This document shows positions 10,387 to 26,811 of a stretch of DNA of 64,000 nucleotides, piece by piece. The stretch covers positions 6,502,501-6,566,500 of the forward strand of contig NC_058496.1 of assembly GCF_020382885.2 (NCBI RefSeq), in the 5' to 3' direction. This DNA is from Scatophagus argus. Lineage: Eukaryota > Chordata > Actinopteri > Scatophagidae. The notes beneath the pieces were generated by a model. It was not told the DNA's origin and did not search any database. It worked only from the letters and a program-made list of their open reading frames with translations. The position numbers and the translations under genes were made by a program. Positions within the stretch are counted from its first letter, which is position 1, and every line of letters begins with the position of its first letter.

Positions 10387-13300
10387 CTGTTCACAAGGAA
10401 ACCAGAGATGAGCTTACACCAAGTGATGCAAATTTCATGTAATTATTGTAGAAAATAGTGTTGCAGCGCTCCTCACTCGTTTTTGGCTTCATGGCTTTGC
10501 TGCACCTCATGACTGAAGTCAGATACCAACCCACCGATGACGTCTCTGAAGGCCCTGAAACTCAAAAACGTACTAATATTCTCCCAATCTAAGCACATCC
10601 ATTTATAATTTAGCGGCTTTACATGCTCTGTGCACTAAATTCTATTAACACAAAATACTCTCCACTCACTCTCTGTCTATGACCAAGCATGTAACTTCAC
10701 CAGCAGCGATCACATTCACAGTCCGAACATCCTCTCTAAAGAAAATCACAATGTGATCAATGCAAAGCACACAGAATGCAAAAAGAAAATTGTTGATATC
10801 ATGTTGGCATAAAGCCCATTTTTACCATCATGTGCTATTTTCATAAAAGACTCCTGTACCCAGCGAAAGTCCATTTTTTCCTTACCCCCACAGAGCCTTT
10901 TCTCCAAACCATTGTGTCTCAGAGAGCTTAGAGAGGACTATCTGCTCCTCCTGGCCTGCTTTCTTTTCTGTCACTTTCACCTGGCAAATTCAAAAGAAAG
11001 AAATAATGAAAAAGAGGTAATGGCGGAGAGCGATGTGGAAAAGCGCCAAAGTCAATTCTCACTATCACAGTGCGATTTCTAAAGCTGAGCTGACATTTTG
11101 TCCTCCACAATCTAAATCTTTTTCCTTGAAAGCCTCATTTCATCTGTGCAGCAGGCAGGAAGCATAAAACTTTACCTGGCCTTTGCTAATGATATAAAAG
11201 GTGTCTCCTGTGGCCCCTTGTCGGATGATGTAGTCACCTTCAGCGTAACGTGTCTGGGAACACAAATGACAGGAAGAGGAGCAAAGAGTGCAAGATAACT
11301 GAAAAGCAGGATGGATGTGAAGGCTTCTATCCGAACACCTGCTTGTTAACTGATGCAACACAAGGAAAGCTCAAAATAGAAAAGAGAGAGGGGGGCCGCC
11401 TGTAAACACTGATGTTTACATGCGTTCTGTCTGTGTGCACACAGGCTGGGATCTACAGGCTGCATTCTGTTTGAAGAACGAGTGATGGATACACAACACC
11501 GTGCTTCGGATTTTCAAGCTCATAATCAGTACCTCCTCCATGAGATCGGACATTTTCATGATGACATCCTCTGGCAATGACTGCAGGAAGGGAACGCTGC
11601 AGACACACAGGTGCAAAGAAGGCATGCTGAGATATCATCCATAATGACAGGCCTGAAAATGTTTGATGTTTCCGCATTTTCTAGGTGCCCAAACATATTC
11701 ACAAACAATGCTGAAATTTTGGCTGGTGTTAAAGGGACAGTCTACTGCCAAATCAATTTGTTTTTACCCGTAGTGCTATTTAACCATTATGATTGTTTTG
11801 GTGTGAGCTGCAGAGTTTTTGAGACATTAGCTGAATGGATGTATGCCTTCTCTTAAATATAATGGAACAGGAGGGCGCTTGGCCTGGATGTGAGCAGTTT
11901 CATGCAGGAACTATTTTCTTTCCATATCAACGTGCAGAGGGAAGTGTGCATCTACTCATGGATGAGAGGCTAGCTAACTAAGCTAATTAAGCTATCTAAC
12001 ATTACAGCTCAGTCAAGGAGGTCCTCATTAATGTTTGCATCCCACTCTGCGACAAACACAAGCTTCCTGTTCACGAGTAGCCGCACGTTCGCTTCTGCGC
12101 AGTGATATGGTGTGGTTCAGCAGAAGGAAAATAGGTCCTGTCTGAAAATGCTCACAACAAGTCCTGTGGATAATCTTGAGTCATGATTTCTGGAAAGAGA
12201 CGTTGCTGTGAAGTTTTTCAAATGTATTTTTTCTTTTATTTTGTTGCTTTAAGAAGGACAAGCAAAATGCCATCATTCCATTCAACAGAAAGCAGACATC
12301 TACAGCTGCTATCTCCAAACCTCTGCAACTCACCCCAAATTAATCTAGATGGATAAACAGCACTACAGGTAAGAAGAAAAATATGTTTTGGGTTTCTTTT
12401 TTTTGTTTGTTTGTTTTTAAATTGGGGTGAACTGTCCCTTTAAAAGCCTAACATGACCACTGACAGCATGGCCCCTGTGACATTGTGTTGAAGGCACTAG
12501 AATACAAAACGGCTTTCCAGGTCCTTTCCGTGTCAAATCAGGTGTATCGGTCTGACGTTCACCTGTTAAGCAGCTCCATTGAATGAGAAAGGCTGCTGAG
12601 ACCACTCTGCATAAGTACGGTCTGGTAGCTCTTGCGGTCAATAACCCACAGCTTGCTGTCCATTTGTGCTGCAGATCAAAAGACAGAGGCACAGGAAGTG
12701 ATAAAGTCTGGAGCTCAGGTGGGAGCACAATCAAGAAGGGAATCAGCTTTTAAAGACATTATGTAGTTTGTGGTGGATGTGCAGTGCGGATCAGCTTACA
12801 GCCTAAAGAGCAGACACTGAGCAATCTATTTGAAATGCTCATCATGTAGATGTAGATTTTTCCTTACTGAGAGGGACTTTTAATATAGATCTAATCTCCT
12901 TTCCTTAACTATTATTACCCTCTTTATAATAGAGCTTGAAAGAGGCTGTTCTAAATTAATAATGACCCATATTGATTGGTTAACTGAAGCTTCCTACAAA
13001 TGGAAGTCTAATTAGATCCACCATACTGATAATATTGTGCAGTCCTGCTATCTCACTTCCTAATTTCAGACAAACCCCATCAATTTTCACTTAAGCACCA
13101 TATGACATGCAGTTTTTTTTATGTTTGGGTGTATTTATTTGCACCCAAACATTGTGCAAATGCTGACTTTAAATCAGTAAATCCTTTACCACCCTGAGAC
13201 TCCAAGACTCAATGACAAAGCCCCATTTTCGCCTGCGCCTTTGTCACAGTGGAAGAGACCATCACGAGCGCAAGCCTTACTGATGGTCTCAGATGGCAAC

Positions 13301-13690
13301 AATGACAGAAAAAGTAATTTCAGGTCAGGAAGGAGATAAATCCAGCAGGCCCTGAGCAGATCCAAGGGAAAGTCTGACAGAAACGGACATGGAACAAAGA
13401 ACAACAGGCTGCTGACATGAGCTGAGCATTGTTACCGGAGAGCAGACATATAGTAAATTAGAAAGGCTGACTGGTAGAGAGATAAAGACAGGAGGACAAA
13501 GAGAGATGATTAGGAACCAAACAAGGGAAATAAACAGTTTTTTTTTTCAATTTAAACTGATCCTGGCTGTTTCCACAGCCTATTTATTTGTGAAACCAGG
13601 TCAGATGCACGGGGCGATGGCTGAGAAAGTTCTCCCACAGGATTTTGTGATCAGACGCTGGAAGGAAGTGACAAGACACTTTCTACTTCC

Positions 13691-13728
<38 letters not shown>

Positions 13729-15662
13729 CTTTATTGATCCAGAGGGAAATTCAAAGAACATCACAAATTCTTTATGCCAAAAATGTATATATGATAGTTG
13801 ACAAGAAAACTAAACTGAATACGTGATAGCCTCTGAAATTGGTATTAGTAAAATTTCATCTCATGTTGGAATGCAGGGAGGCAATGTGGAAGACAAGCAA
13901 CTGGGTTATGCAGTAAAGCAGAAAATGTTTTAAATTCCCCACATCTCTGAGAAAACTGTTTGAAGCCGTGTTGTTGTCTAAGATCTCAAAAGGTCTTTGA
14001 TTTTAAATTCAACAGACGTCTTCTGTCTCAGACCACAGCCAGAAATCTGCCTGCTTGTGATATTCTCTTAAACAAGAATTATTTATATTCACCCCAAATC
14101 AAATTTAATTACAGTGAAACTCCACCAGTGTTTCACCAGTGTTTCTGTGCAATATCTGCATGCAAACGGAAGAAGAAGAAGATACCTGAGACAGAGAAGG
14201 TGTGAGTGCAATCGTAGAGGAGAGCCAGCTCTCCAAACATGTCCTCTGGCTCAATTGTGTGAAGCTTCAATCCGTCTTTTGTCACATCCAGCCTCCCTTC
14301 TGTTAACAAACACACAGCCAGTGAAGAAACACAGCGCAGATGTCATGTGTAGAGATGTTTTGTGCATGGGTTTTTGTGTCAGGATATGTAGGGACTGTCA
14401 AGGACTTTCAGGTGTTGAAACATGCTGCACAAACAGCAGACATTTGATCATCCCTGAGCCAAACTAGGCCACCACCTCTCGCTGGCTGCAATAGAAAAAA
14501 CAGGGAGCAGCCACTCTCCATTAGCCGTCACATTACAAACACGGCCAAGATTCCTGAGGACAATCAAGCACCGATGAACTCTGCGACGAGGGTGACGCCG
14601 AACCTCTTTTCTTCTGTCCGTTGCGTCACCGTTGACATTTCAGCACAAAACGTTAATGCGGGTCACATGTTATTCCTCCTGGTTTGTTGCACAAACATGA
14701 AATCCTCACACTGCCGAGCTGTCACATTACTGTCTACTCAAACTGTGAGTCAGCACTAGGAGAATTATTGTACAGAGATTTGATGAACCCAATCATTTCA
14801 TCAGGCTGTTCTTAAGCAGCTGCTATCTCGAGGAAACGTTACTAATTATCCTCAAGCGGGATTCACGTTCACAGTTGTAAAAAGAAAATCATTTACCTTC
14901 TAAAACATAAGCCTGAGTCCCGCTGGTCCCCTCCTGAATGACACAGCAGCCTTGATTGATGGGAGTGGGATACATGCAGGCTATGATGGCTCTGATTTCT
15001 CCTTCGTCAAGGTTCTTCAGCAAATCATTTTTCGAAAATGCTGCCTGAATCAGCCTCTGAGACCTGAGGGCATGAAGGCAGGATACTGATGTAACATTTA
15101 AGGCCATTCAGTTTATTAATGTAAACACCTTGAATGCAGTGTCATAAGCTACAGCGTTTGAAAATTATCTTAAACATATATTAATTCCAGCTCTGTGAGC
15201 CTTGAACATGTGAGAGACAGATGTTTTTCAGTTCATGGAACACAGTGTGCTCTTACTGCTGGCTTTTGTCACAGCTTCTGTTTGAAACCGTGGCCGAAGT
15301 CACCGGGTCCAGAGTGAAGGGCGCTGAAACGACTGTTGTCCTTTTGATTCTCTGCTCGTCCTCGATTTGAGTCGAGCAAGCTGCAGGAGAAGCACTCGAG
15401 GGGTCAGGTTTAATGCTTGTGTCGCCTGTGGATGCTTGACAACATGACTTAGAAAACCACCCTGTTCTGTACCTGTGCCGGCTGCAGAGGGTCCTGGGAG
15501 GGAGACGGTGGCTCGGTAGCGATCCAGCTCTTCCTGCAGTCTCCGAATGAGTTCATCCTTTGTATCCAGCTCCAGCTCCAGCTCGTCTATTAGCGTGTCC
15601 CTCTGGCGAAGCTCCTCAATCTTCAGTTGCAGGGCAAATTGGAGGTCCCGAAGTGTACCCAT
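8247..15662 (-). CDS. Type I cGMP-dependent protein kinase paralogue with degenerate catalytic motifs (predicted pseudokinase)
   Basis: Nineteen exons give 2052 nt and 683 residues, close to the 686 of PRKG1 beta; every junction is GT-AG and in phase. Domain order: N-terminal leucine zipper (1-55), autoinhibitory segment (about 80-90), two cyclic-nucleotide-binding domains (about 105-220 and 225-345), AGC kinase domain (about 375-630) and the AGC tail ending in WADF. The start at 15662 is chosen because [12 protein letters not shown] matches the beta-isoform N terminus. Canonical PKG phosphorylates Ser/Thr substrates in the NO/natriuretic-peptide pathway. Here VAIK-Lys is R407, HRD-Asp is N501 and DFG is Gly-Ser-Arg, so catalysis is unlikely. 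It is probably a teleost-specific paralogue; it may be the gene named prkg3 in fish, but this is not confirmed. It is not an obvious pseudogene, because no stop or frameshift is present. Confidence 0.92.
10477..11596 (-). CDS. PKG paralogue exons 6-10: second cyclic-nucleotide-binding domain (CNB-B)
   Basis: Exons complement(11533..11596), (11176..11253), (10886..10980), (10670..10735) and (10477..10554). Sequence landmarks are [39 protein letters not shown] and the cassette [19 protein letters not shown]. Glu308, Arg317 and the cGMP-selective Thr318 are all present, so this site should still bind cGMP. The exon-10 linker [12 protein letters not shown] leads into the kinase domain. Confidence 0.88.
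11729..12443. mobile_element. Non-autonomous DNA element with TTAAAGGGACA inverted ends, copy 2
   Basis: It opens with TTAAAGGGACAGTCTAC at 11729 and closes with GGTGAACTGTCCCTTTAA at 12443, about 715 bp, inside the intron between PKG exons 5 and 6. Its interior is related to the element at 60-592 in the same orientation, but it is longer and diverged. No transposase coding was seen. Confidence 0.7.
12563..15063 (-). CDS. PKG paralogue exons 3-5: first cyclic-nucleotide-binding domain (CNB-A)
   Basis: Exons complement(14897..15063), complement(14186..14299) and complement(12563..12668). The phosphate-binding cassette reads [16 protein letters not shown]. Gly183, Glu184 and Thr194 are kept, but the Arg that pairs with the cyclic phosphate in PKG I (sequence CTRTATV) is His193. 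Exon 5 gives [19 protein letters not shown], the expected helical continuation. Binding of cGMP at this site is therefore doubtful. Confidence 0.88.
13691..13770. repeat. (GATA)n microsatellite fused to a retroposon-like tail
   Basis: A TAGA/GATA run (13691-13728) is followed by TACTTTATTGATCCAGAGGG and AAATTCAA, a pattern I recall as the 3' end of a fish LINE family whose tail is a GATA-like repeat. It lies in a PKG intron. The LINE assignment is from memory. Confidence 0.55.
15257..15662 (-). CDS. PKG paralogue exons 1-2: leucine zipper and autoinhibitory segment
   Basis: Exons complement(15473..15662) and complement(15257..15380). Residues 1-55 form a heptad-patterned coiled coil ([19 protein letters not shown]) that makes PKG I a parallel dimer and carries isoform-specific partner binding. 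Exon 2 encodes [11 protein letters not shown], which aligns with the beta-isoform autoinhibitory sequence around KRQAISAEP. An upstream in-frame ATG at 15671 would add MQV, which is less likely. Confidence 0.88.
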
Positions 15663-17697
15663 CACCTGCAAACATCAGGTGAGGAAAGATAGCAAAATAC
15701 ACCTCCCTCTACACACAAGAAGAAGAAGAAGAGTATTTGTCCAACTACACTGAATGTTGGTTTTCTGTTTGATCCCAAATTCTCCTTTTGTGGCTGCAGT
15801 CTTACCTAACTTAAAGCTCGCCATCCTTCCTCTGTCTGCATCTCTTCTTGTAATTACTTATTAATGTTAACAATAGAAACGAGGAGTGAATAAGGTATAA
15901 TGACTTCTTCTTCTAATATATATCCATAATTACAGAATAAGCACAGACAGAATTTTAAGCAGGCAGGCAGATGAATGAGTTGATGACTTTCTTTTTCAAC
16001 ACTATGAATAGGAAAAACCATCAAGTATAATCCAATGACACAATCTCCCATGTGACAAATAAAGACTATAAATCTTCCTTTGACATGATTTTCCATGGGC
16101 TTGCAGTACTTCTTGCAGCAAGATTTCTAGGTTCCCTGTATTTATCTATTTTTTAACTTCACCCATAATGAATAAATTGATTTCAAAAGCATAAATCCAA
16201 GGAAACTTAACATAAAATGTGAGACAAAAAGGACAAGAAAGAAAGGGTGCTACAGTAATGTCAAAGAGACAAAAGACCTCAAATGAAGATAAGGTCATTA
16301 TGGGCTCTTTATTAAGTCTCACACACAATTTGTGTCCCAGCAGGAATAAAATATAGATGTTTTCATTTGGGGTCGTAAGCGCGCCCGGAGTCGTATGCAC
16401 CGATAACAGCCTCAGTAATAAATGAATGAGTTGGTAAAATGTGACAGCAGCGTTTTATGTTTCTAATAGAGTGTTTGTACACACAGATGCATGCTCTGTC
16501 CTGCAAAACACAATGCTGTGCTTTATTTCACATCACTCACACAAAGATCACTCACCACATGCAAGCCTGTCTGGCGTTGTGGAAGTCGTTCTCACTTGTC
16601 CTGAATAGGTTTCACCGTGTTTGGCAGCGGCAGACGGTCCATTCGACAGGTGCAGAGCTCCTCTATACCCGCCCAAGTCAAAGATGCTCCGCTCTTGCTC
16701 GGGGCTGGCCACAGACAGCAGGCAATCACATGACCAAGACAGGGGAGACCATCCGAGAGGCTGTATTGAGAAACGCATGGACTGGATCCCAATTAGGTCA
16801 GAGGGTCCTTGGGGTATATCCGAGCCCTGGGGGACAGATGAATCTGAAGAAGAAGAAGAAGAAAAAAATCCCTCCAGATGTTTTGCACATGTGAAAGAGA
16901 CTGGATTAAACAGAGGTGTTGAATTGGACTATACCTGTAAACAGCACGTGGCCTATCATGATAACCTAAACTGTGGATTATTTTTCAGCGTACAACACAA
17001 TGCGCAAATGGTGACTACATTTGAGTGATGTTGATGTTTTCAGCTGATCTGATGTTAATGTTAATATCTGATAATGAGCTATGGTCACGATGGCTAATTA
17101 ATAGTTGACGTAAAGGGTTGTAAATAATGTGGAGGAAAAGACAGCGAAGACCCCTAGCTTTATTCAACAGGACCAGAGCCTACATACACTGACAGACAGC
17201 CTGCTAAAGCTCACTTCATCTGCTGCAAAACACCAAAGTCACTAATTGCTTCAAAAGAAAAAAAAGGTTAGGCTACAATGTAAGTTTCAGTGTAGGGTAA
17301 ATAAAACTTGATTAGTAATTATGTTTTCAAAGGTTGCTGCTTAAATGCCAAACTCCAGCCAGGGTCTACAGTTCCGTTTATGTTCTCTTTTTTATTTAAT
17401 TACGGTGATTATCTCGAGCAAAACAGTCAAAGTAATTAACCGTTTTCAGCATTTTGGGGTGAATTGCTCTCGGCGGAGAGCGGCCGTACATCACTCTAGC
17501 CAGTTAGTGGCGGTAGTGCGGCCTGAGAGTGGCAGCAGCAGCAGCCTGTAGGAGCTGGAGAAGAAGATGGGCCGCTGAAGCGAAGAAGCGGTGTGGCCAA
17601 CTGGAGGTAGCAAAGTAACACTACTTGAGTATCTATTGTTGGTTAACCTTTGAAGGTGTGGCCGTGTAGTTGTGTTTTGTTCAGGCTATCATCGAAA
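15663..17697. other. Intergenic region between the PKG paralogue and ubl4a (divergent genes)
   Basis: The two genes start back to back about 2 kb apart, so both promoters and any 5' non-coding exons should lie here. A GAA-rich stretch with an A-rich run (about 16845-16870) ends a region that may be an old retroposon, but I could not identify it. No coding exon was supported. Confidence 0.5.
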
Positions 17698-20284
17698 ATG
17701 ATCCTTACTGTGAAACCGCTTCAAGGAAAAGAATGCAGTGTACAGGTAAGCTATCGCTAAGCACCGCCGAGCTGGCTAAATGCTAACTGCTATCTCCATT
17801 GGGCTGCAACGTTAGTTCTCCTTTGTAAGCTAGCTAGCTGATTAGCCCGCGGCGACAGTCTTGTCACATGCTGAGCTGCCATGTGAGTGAAGCAACCACA
17901 CATATGATACTAGAATGGTTGGGTTGGTGATGTTGTTAAACTTCATACTATCTAGCTTAAACGGAGCTATTGTACGTCCACATCGGTGTGATGTGAAACG
18001 ACGTTACTCTAGCTAGCTAGCTAGCTTGTTAGCCACATCCGTGAGAGAGCTACAGTAACGATAACGACAACCTTATCAGACTCGCTCCAGTTACTGCTTT
18101 ACGTAAAGTAAAGTAACGTTACGTACCACTTTCAGACATGGACAGCGAGAGCCCTACAAGTCCTTATTTGGTGTTTGGAGGGAAGGGAATTCGTTAGGGA
18201 AATTCTTCAATAAACAGCAACGTTATCTTATGAAAAAGGTGCTTTTGATAAGTCAGTACGGCTGTTTAACATAAAGCGATAAGCGCGAAGTCCTGCTTAA
18301 ATAACCCTTCAGTCTGCAGCGTTATGTACTCACTATACGTTAGTCCTGGACCCTGTTTGTGCCTCTCGTGTTTAAAAAATGATAATGTAGCTGTGTGAGG
18401 CTCAAACTGGGATTATATCAGGACACGTGAGTTAAACACGAGTTAGATAAAGGGGTATTTGAACACCATCGGCATTGTGTGTCACTTTAGGAACCATTAT
18501 AGTTTTAATATGATCAGCAAGCAGTTGTATTAGTCGGAGGTTTGCGTGTACTTAATTAAAAACAGAGCATCGGTGCATATCACAATAAATTCAATAAAAC
18601 ATTCTTGTGTACATCAGATGGGGAAGTATCTCACGCAATGGACTACATTTTGTATTCAGCGGAAATGAAGTAACTCTAAAGCATATTTTTTAAAACTGCA
18701 TCAGTGGTCAAGACCATACATTGTTTCCCAGAGCTCTGATTTGGAAGTGAAAAGGTACATGCTGATTCTCTGTTATCAGCTACCCTGCAGTGCTCAAGGA
18801 ATATAGTACCACGCTGTAGGCCGGTGACTGTTTTCTACCAGTTAGGTGGCATTTGACTTTTGTGCGTGTGTATTCCCCATTAACTGTTGGTTTTATGTAA
18901 AGTTGATGCAAAGTGAGAATTTAACATTGGCTTCATTCGTTTGCAATTTGAATGTTGTTCAGCTAAGCAGAAATATAAAATGTTTGACAGACTTGACCAA
19001 GCTGAGTGACTTCATCATTATCTTGTTGATCATCCAGGTAACTGAAGATGAAAAGGTCTCCACAGTGAAGGAACTTGTGTCAGAACGGCTCAACATACCA
19101 GCAAACCAGCAGCGATTGCTCTATAAAGGAAAAGCACTTGCAGGTAGATTTTACAACAGAGAAGTGTTTCATAAGCATTGTGCAAAACTGTAATTTCTTG
19201 ATCCATTAACCTGTTTTTATACTTGAATTAAATGTTTACGTTTTTGATGATTGCTTGTATTTCTTTCCTCAGACGAGCATAGACTGAGTGATTACTCCAT
19301 TGGGCCAGAGGCTAAATTGAATCTGGTAATCCGCCCAGTGGGAGAGAGGACTGGAGCGCCAGGGATGGTTGCTAGCAGCAGTAGCAGCAGCAGCACACAG
19401 GGTAGAGTGTGGCAGACTGTATCCACCATCCTTGCTAGACACTTCAGTCCAGCAGATGCAGCAAAAGTCCATGAACAGCTTATTAAGGTATTCAGATGAA
19501 GCATGCTAGCTGCCATGTATTGTTTGATAATATTTTTCAATTGACGTCTTTTGCCTTCTGTTAGAATGAATGAGGCCTAGTGAATTTAGGCACATGATTC
19601 AGTAAAGACTGAATATACCTTTAAAATGTCAAGTGTCATCCAAATATGAAAGAAACAAATGCAGCCTTCTTTTGCCCAAATATTGAAGACACAACTAGTC
19701 TCTCGTGGTTGGTTGTTCCATGGAAACTTTCTGGTGATAAACTAGAAAGTCTGTGACTTACCAACCTGGTGTGAGCTGCACATTAATGCACCATCAGTTT
19801 TGGTCTGAGACTAGACCATGTCATTTGCTCCTAAATTAGGACATACGTAGCTAAACTTACACAGGCTCAGTGTGTTGATTAACATGACTTTGCTTTGTGC
19901 AGATAACTTCACCTTAGATATTTGAGATACTATAGCATTTTCTGTCATTTGTAGCTACCAACATGGTGAAACTGCCTATAGATCTGCGTAACTGTAGACT
20001 AAACAGCCTTCTTGTGAAGAAAAAAGTTTAGACATTCTAGAGGGTCACCCTGCCCTATTCCGTGCTTCATTTTGAGGATGTCACGTCACACATAATATGG
20101 TTAAAATAATTTCACTTGAATATTTTTAACTTGCTGTTTCTAATTTTTTTTTACATTTATTTTGTTTCTCTTCAAGGACTATGAACGTTCACTTCGACAA
20201 CTTAGTCTCGACGACATTGAGCGCTTGGCAGGAAGGCTGCTTCACCCTGATGGCGAGGGAATGGACACCTCATACATGGACTAA
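17698..20284 (+). CDS. ubl4a: Ubiquitin-like protein 4A
   Basis: Four exons: 17698-17745, 19038-19143, 19273-19487 and 20177-20284 (477 nt, 158 residues; the human protein has 157). UBL4A is a subunit of the BAG6 complex, which passes tail-anchored membrane proteins to the targeting ATPase and helps degrade mislocalised proteins in the cytosol. Residues 1-72 form the ubiquitin-like fold: MILTVKPLQGKECSVQ, then LNIPANQQRLLYKGKALAD and LSDYSIGPEAKLNLVIRP. A serine run (about residues 86-93, encoded mostly by AGC) precedes the C-terminal helices VWQTVSTILARHFSPADA and LRQLSLDDIERLAGRLL. The start ATG matches the family N terminus. The identification is confident. Confidence 0.95.
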
Positions 20285-20800
20285 AAATGCCCAGTTGGAC
20301 GGTGCTTGTTTTGATTGTATTTTGAGAGAGGTGCTCAAAGCTTTGATGTGCGAGTTTAGAGCGTGAGGCATGAAAAACACAGTATTACATGTCTTGCAGA
20401 GGGCCTGATCGGTGGCTGAGTGAACACAGATAGGACTGACTGTTGATCATTGCAGCAATAGGGCTTTCTTATCCATGACCAAAAGACTTGGATAAGAAAG
20501 TTTGCCTCATTTTGGAAATGGTCCTTGTCATTGATATTGCAGTCATGACACAAGACCTGATCACGTTATATTTGAATACAAAGGAGTCCATTTATGCTGT
20601 TGGTTTCGCATGATCTCTGGCTGCTACAATTCCCAGGAGGAGACTAACTTCTACTGGAGGATATTTGTTAGTAATATCTGTGTTGAAGGATCAGTGGGTG
20701 TTTTCTGGTAACCATGAGATATTAATACATGTTTTATTCCGTAACTAGCTAACGTCCATTGTATGATTTGTAAATATTATGTTTATATATATATACAGAC

Positions 20801-20806
20801 ATTAAA
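20801..20806 (+). promoter_or_regulatory. ubl4a: Candidate polyadenylation signal of ubl4a
   Basis: ATTAAA about 520 bases after the ubl4a stop, before the compact spacer to the DRP1-like gene. Confidence 0.4.
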
Positions 20807-20984
20807 ACACAGTAAAAAATGTATTATGTTATTGTGTTTTATTGTGTTATGTGCTGATGTTTTGTGTTGAGTAAAAAAAGTCTAAAAAGTGCAAAGAAGA
20901 TTGGCTGGGAAAGGTTTTTAGTAATGTTTAGCATAAATGGGCGGTGAGTTGTGGGACGACTGCAGCACGTCACTTATGTGTCGA

Positions 20985-21212
20985 CCAATCAGGAGACTGT
21001 AGCGCTCACAATTCAGATCTGATGACCAATAAGAGTGATGAGGAATAATACGGGTGCCGCTCCGTTAGCAAGGGGACGGCTGTTTCTTTTGCTGCTAATT
21101 TTGGATAACAGTTTGTAGTAAATGCACGGTTTTTGACGTTCGCCCCACTTCCATACGAACTATGAACGACAGACACATTGGATAAGGAGGGATATTATTT
21201 TTTTGAACAGCG
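20985..21212 (+). promoter_or_regulatory. Probable promoter and 5' non-coding exon of the DRP1-like gene
   Basis: Two CCAAT boxes on the plus strand (20985-20989 and 21026-21030) lie upstream of a candidate leader exon that would end at 21212 before GTAAGG. A matching acceptor in a T-rich context lies at about 21794 or 21799, just before the start codon at 21826. Transcription start and leader splicing are inferred. Confidence 0.4.
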
Positions 21213-21825
21213 GTAAGGTCACAATTGGGCATCGGTTGTTTCAGCGACTGAGCTAGCGTTAGCACAAAGCTAGCACATTTAACTTCCTGAATTTACAGGT
21301 TAGCTTTAGCCGGTTAAGATTAGCTGATAATATTACGCCTTTTGGCCTGTCCTGCAAAATCGGTTGTTGTCATGTACCTTAGACATTAAGTCAGCGCTGT
21401 GAATGATAACAAAAGGTCGGTTTTCAGCTTGAAATCTTTAAACCGGGAGGATTCGCCGCGATGTTGGTGTAACTGATGCTCGGGCGTTACACCCCCCTCA
21501 TCAGGACCACTTGTCTGTATGGAAGAGCAATACGCTTTTCCTAGGGCAATATCTATATCTTATTCATTTGCTATATTTGTCAGCTGCAGTCGCATTTATT
21601 CAACACAGTGTTATGAGTTTCTTTCTTTTTTTCTTTTTGTTTTTGCTCAGAGTAGAATACAGCCAGCTTCTTTCTCCCTGGGCTTTTGGGAATAGCTTTT
21701 TCCCAGTTACCGTTAGTTCAGAGTTACCCGAATTTCACCTGACTTACTCCTCTGTACTTTCTTTCTGTTTATTCATGTTTGTTTTATTTTACCAGTTTAG
21801 CAAGTGTGTCCCGCCTGTTGGAACG

Positions 21826-26811
<4,986 letters not shown>

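Noticed and set aside
16457-17028. Overlapping plus and minus open frames between the PKG paralogue and ubl4a.
   Set aside because: Frames on both strands without a family signature and with a GAA/A-rich end. This could be a decayed retroposon, but I could not identify it.
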